In this document: in pieces, positions 21,865 to 23,393 of the stretch
How the letters are laid out: every line of letters starts with the position of its first letter
How positions within the stretch are numbered: position 1 is the stretch's first letter
Source of the DNA: DAOUKH01 sp034421515
GTDB taxonomy: Bacteria > Chloroflexota > Dehalococcoidia > SHYB01
Assembly: GCA_034421515.1 (NCBI GenBank)
Contig: DAOUKH010000070.1
Coordinates: 1-23,393 of the forward strand
DNA: 23,393 bases
Direction: 5' to 3'
Program-made: the position numbers and the translations under genes
The notes under the pieces: generated by a model
What the model was told of the DNA's origin: nothing
The model's database searches: none
What the model saw: only the letters and a program-made list of their open reading frames with translations

Positions 21865-22869
21865 CTAGGAGAGCCCGCTGAGGGCGTTCTGCGTCTCGCG
21901 GTTGGCCACGGCGCGGTAGTTTGGGCTGCCGCGGCCCACCTTCGAATCGAGGAAGGCGGGGACCAGCAGCAGGATCACCGCCAGCGCGGTGGAGAGGAAG
22001 AGGGCAGGAAGGCTCATCGCGCCCGAGATGTTCTGCGCCGCGGCAATGAAGGCCACCGGCGCCGCGATCATGAGCGCCGCGATCTTGAAGCGGCGGCGGC
22101 TGACTCGGACGAAGATCATCGGCAGCGCCGCCAGCATCAGGAAGACCATCGCTACCACGCCATCGGCCCCGGCGTGGAACAAGGTGGCCTCATAGGCAAG
22201 CGCGCTGCCTTCCATCTGCAGGGAAAGGAGCCAGCGGACCAGGATGGGGATGGGCAAGAGCATCAGCGAGGCGTAGGTCCAGTCCAGCCGCACGACCTTC
22301 ACCAGCACCGACACCACCAGCCAGAGGGCGAGCGCGGCATAGACGAGCAGGCCCGCGAGCGCCCACAGGGGGAGCTCGGCGTTTCCGCCGGACGCCAACG
22401 CGGTGGCGTCGCGCCAGAAGGCCCCGGCGGCGATGAAGCCCGACCCTATCGGCAGCACCAGCGAGAAGCCCGCCCACGGATACATCCACGGCGGCTTCCC
22501 TTTCCACCAGCCCAGCAGCGTCACCAGGACGCTGACCGTCATGAAGGCCGCCAGCCAGGCCAGCGACGTCCACAGGTGCAGCGCGAAAAGGAAGGCGACG
22601 GCGATATAGGGCACGCTGGCGATGGCGGCGCCGACCCACGTACCCAGGCCATGCACGTTGTACATCTCTTCGGCGACGAGGCGCGGCGAGCCGAACGTGC
22701 GCGTGGCCTCCCGTACCGCCGTGTCGCGCGGGCGCCCGCCCTCCTCGAACTCTTGGACGCGTTCTTCCAAGTGCGTGTAGATCTCGCGTAGCACCTGCTT
22801 CTCGCGAAGCGGGTTCAGACGAAGGTGAACGCTGATCTCTTCCAGATAACGGACGAGGCCTGGGATCAT
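21865..22869 (-). CDS. HAAS-domain (permease-prefix) membrane protein
   Basis: This 334-residue protein has a soluble helical prefix (1-70; LEEISVHLRLNPLREKQVLREIYTHLEERVQEF), then AVREATRTFGSPRLVAEEM, the alternating-helix HAAS-type domain that accompanies PadR regulators. About eight membrane spans follow (roughly 78-98, 103-121, 133-152, 166-190, 198-216, 237-254, 263-280 and 286-305). Such proteins are thought to couple a membrane state to PadR control; no transport residues are evident. The ATG at 22869 begins 13 bases after the padR stop with only a weak GGTGAG ribosome site. It is coupled to the kinase gene downstream. Confidence 0.85.
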   Translation of the reverse strand: MIPGLVRYLEEISVHLRLNPLREKQVLREIYTHLEERVQEFEEGGRPRDTAVREATRTFGSPRLVAEEMYNVHGLGTWVGAAIASVPYIAVAFLFALHLWTSLAWLAAFMTVSVLVTLLGWWKGKPPWMYPWAGFSLVLPIGSGFIAAGAFWRDATALASGGNAELPLWALAGLLVYAALALWLVVSVLVKVVRLDWTYASLMLLPIPILVRWLLSLQMEGSALAYEATLFHAGADGVVAMVFLMLAALPMIFVRVSRRRFKIAALMIAAPVAFIAAAQNISGAMSLPALFLSTALAVILLLVPAFLDSKVGRGSPNYRAVANRETQNALSGLS

Positions 22870-22882
22870 ATGAGTCTCACCG

Positions 22883-23215
22883 CTACGAGCTGGGAGCCAG
22901 GACCATCGACACGGCCTTGGAGAAGCCTGCCCAGAGATCGACGCGGGACATGAGGGCCTGCCGCCCCTGGTCGGTGAGCGCGTAATAACGGCGCTTCTTG
23001 CCGGAGGGCGACGGCATCCACTTCGCCTCCAGGAGGCCGTCTCTTTCGAGGCGGTGCAGCGCGGGGTAGAGCGTGCCTTCCTTGAACTGGAAGTAGCCGC
23101 GGCTCCGCTGCTCCAACTCCTTCACGATCTGGTAGCCGTACATCGGCGCGTCGGCGAGCAGGGCCAAGAGCAGGGACTCGGTGTTCCCCTTCAGCAGTTC
23201 TTTGGGGTAGGCCAT
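22883..23215 (-). CDS. PadR family transcriptional regulator
   Basis: This 110-residue winged-helix regulator has the full PadR pattern: ELLKGNTESLLLALLADAPMYGYQIVKELEQRS as the recognition half, FKEGTLYPALHRLERDGLLEAKW as helix plus wing, and GKKRRYYALTDQGRQAL as the second strand pair. The C-terminal dimer helix is short, as in the small PadR subgroup. It heads the operon and very likely represses itself, since inverted repeats overlap its promoter. Ligands of this subgroup are unknown. The partner HAAS protein gene follows directly. The start ATG 23215 fits the family start. Confidence 0.93.
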   Translation of the reverse strand: MAYPKELLKGNTESLLLALLADAPMYGYQIVKELEQRSRGYFQFKEGTLYPALHRLERDGLLEAKWMPSPSGKKRRYYALTDQGRQALMSRVDLWAGFSKAVSMVLAPSS

Positions 23216-23240
23216 GAGAGCCGCGCCTTTCTTGAAGTCG

Positions 23241-23271
23241 ATCGTAGAGATACGATAGTCATCGTCCTATC
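23241..23271 (-). promoter_or_regulatory. Operator inverted repeats before padR
   Basis: Two overlapping inverted repeats cover the -10 box: ATCGTA-GAGA-TACGAT (23241-23256) and GATAG-N8-CTATC (23254-23271). Their position is what is expected for PadR self-repression. Confidence 0.55.
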
Positions 23272-23280
23272 GCCCGTCAA
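23252..23280 (-). promoter_or_regulatory. Sigma70-type promoter of the padR operon
   Basis: On the minus strand TTGACG (23275-23280), 17 bases, then TATCGT (23252-23257). The expected start near 23245 leaves about 30 bases to the ATG at 23215. The 113 bases to the right of it up to the window end contain no gene I can support; a short plus-strand frame from ATG 23330 runs off the edge and is undecidable. Confidence 0.6.
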
Positions 23281-23393
23281 CCTGACGGCGCGCCTTCTTT
23301 CGACGAATCCCCGGACGCCGGCGAGACGTATGGACGAAGAACGGAGCATGCAACGGGACACCCCCGCTAGCCGGATGTGCGACAATGACCCCC

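Noticed and set aside
23330..23393. Start of a plus-strand gene at the right edge
   Set aside because: Only 21 codons are visible, with no ribosome site or recognisable sequence.

Overview
The window is strongly GC-rich DNA (about two thirds G+C by eye). It is densely packed with about 25 protein genes and two tRNA genes, with no intergenic stretch over 300 bases. It carries no phage, insertion sequence, CRISPR array or rRNA. The gene mix is an LLM flavin monooxygenase, several SDRs, an epoxide hydrolase, a D-aminoacylase-type amidohydrolase, an SMP-30 lactonase, a phosphotransferase/acyl-CoA dehydrogenase pair and a PadR/HAAS pair. Together with sigma70-like promoters and very heavy use of TAG as stop codon, this suggests an uncultured heterotroph, perhaps a Dehalococcoidia/SAR202-type Chloroflexota. 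That placement is inference from gene content, not from a marker gene.

Layout. 1-1093 (minus): two tightly coupled genes of unknown function, the second running off the left edge. 1223-2926 (plus): a SnoaL-like protein and an ERG4/ERG24-type sterol-reductase-like membrane protein split by an in-frame amber codon. 3044-4744 (minus): N-acyl-D-amino-acid deacylase family. 4893-9056 (plus): SMP-30 lactonase with a cysteine-less HesB-like protein, an alpha/beta hydrolase, an epoxide hydrolase and a zinc alcohol dehydrogenase. 9061-11055 (minus): FAD oxidoreductase and a histidine phosphatase that appears to start at CTG. 11283-14713 (plus): phosphotransferase, acyl-CoA dehydrogenase and an NAD-dependent epimerase. 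14706-15827 (minus): LLM monooxygenase, divergent from an SDR at 15955-16716. 16784-18200 (plus): a P-loop kinase and an isocitrate-lyase/PEP-mutase family enzyme. 18233-18909 (plus): a VapBC toxin-antitoxin pair with an operator over its promoter. 18952-19174 (minus): tRNA-Arg(TCG) and tRNA-His(GTG). 19256-23215 (minus): a winged-helix regulator, then leucyl aminopeptidase, a second P-loop kinase, a HAAS-type membrane protein and a PadR regulator, the last four in one apparent operon read from the right.

How they fit. The middle of the window reads as a catabolic region for oxygenated or lipid-like carbon: lactone and epoxide opening, alcohol oxidation, 4-hydroxyacyl-CoA processing of the LvaA/LvaC or ACAD10/11 kind, and flavin monooxygenation. 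The right side is regulatory and housekeeping. The most notable points are the internal amber codon, TAG ending 20 of 25 genes, the CTG start, three copies of a dispersed hairpin element, promoters placed so that transcripts would be leaderless, and clear operator/promoter overlaps at vapBC and padR.
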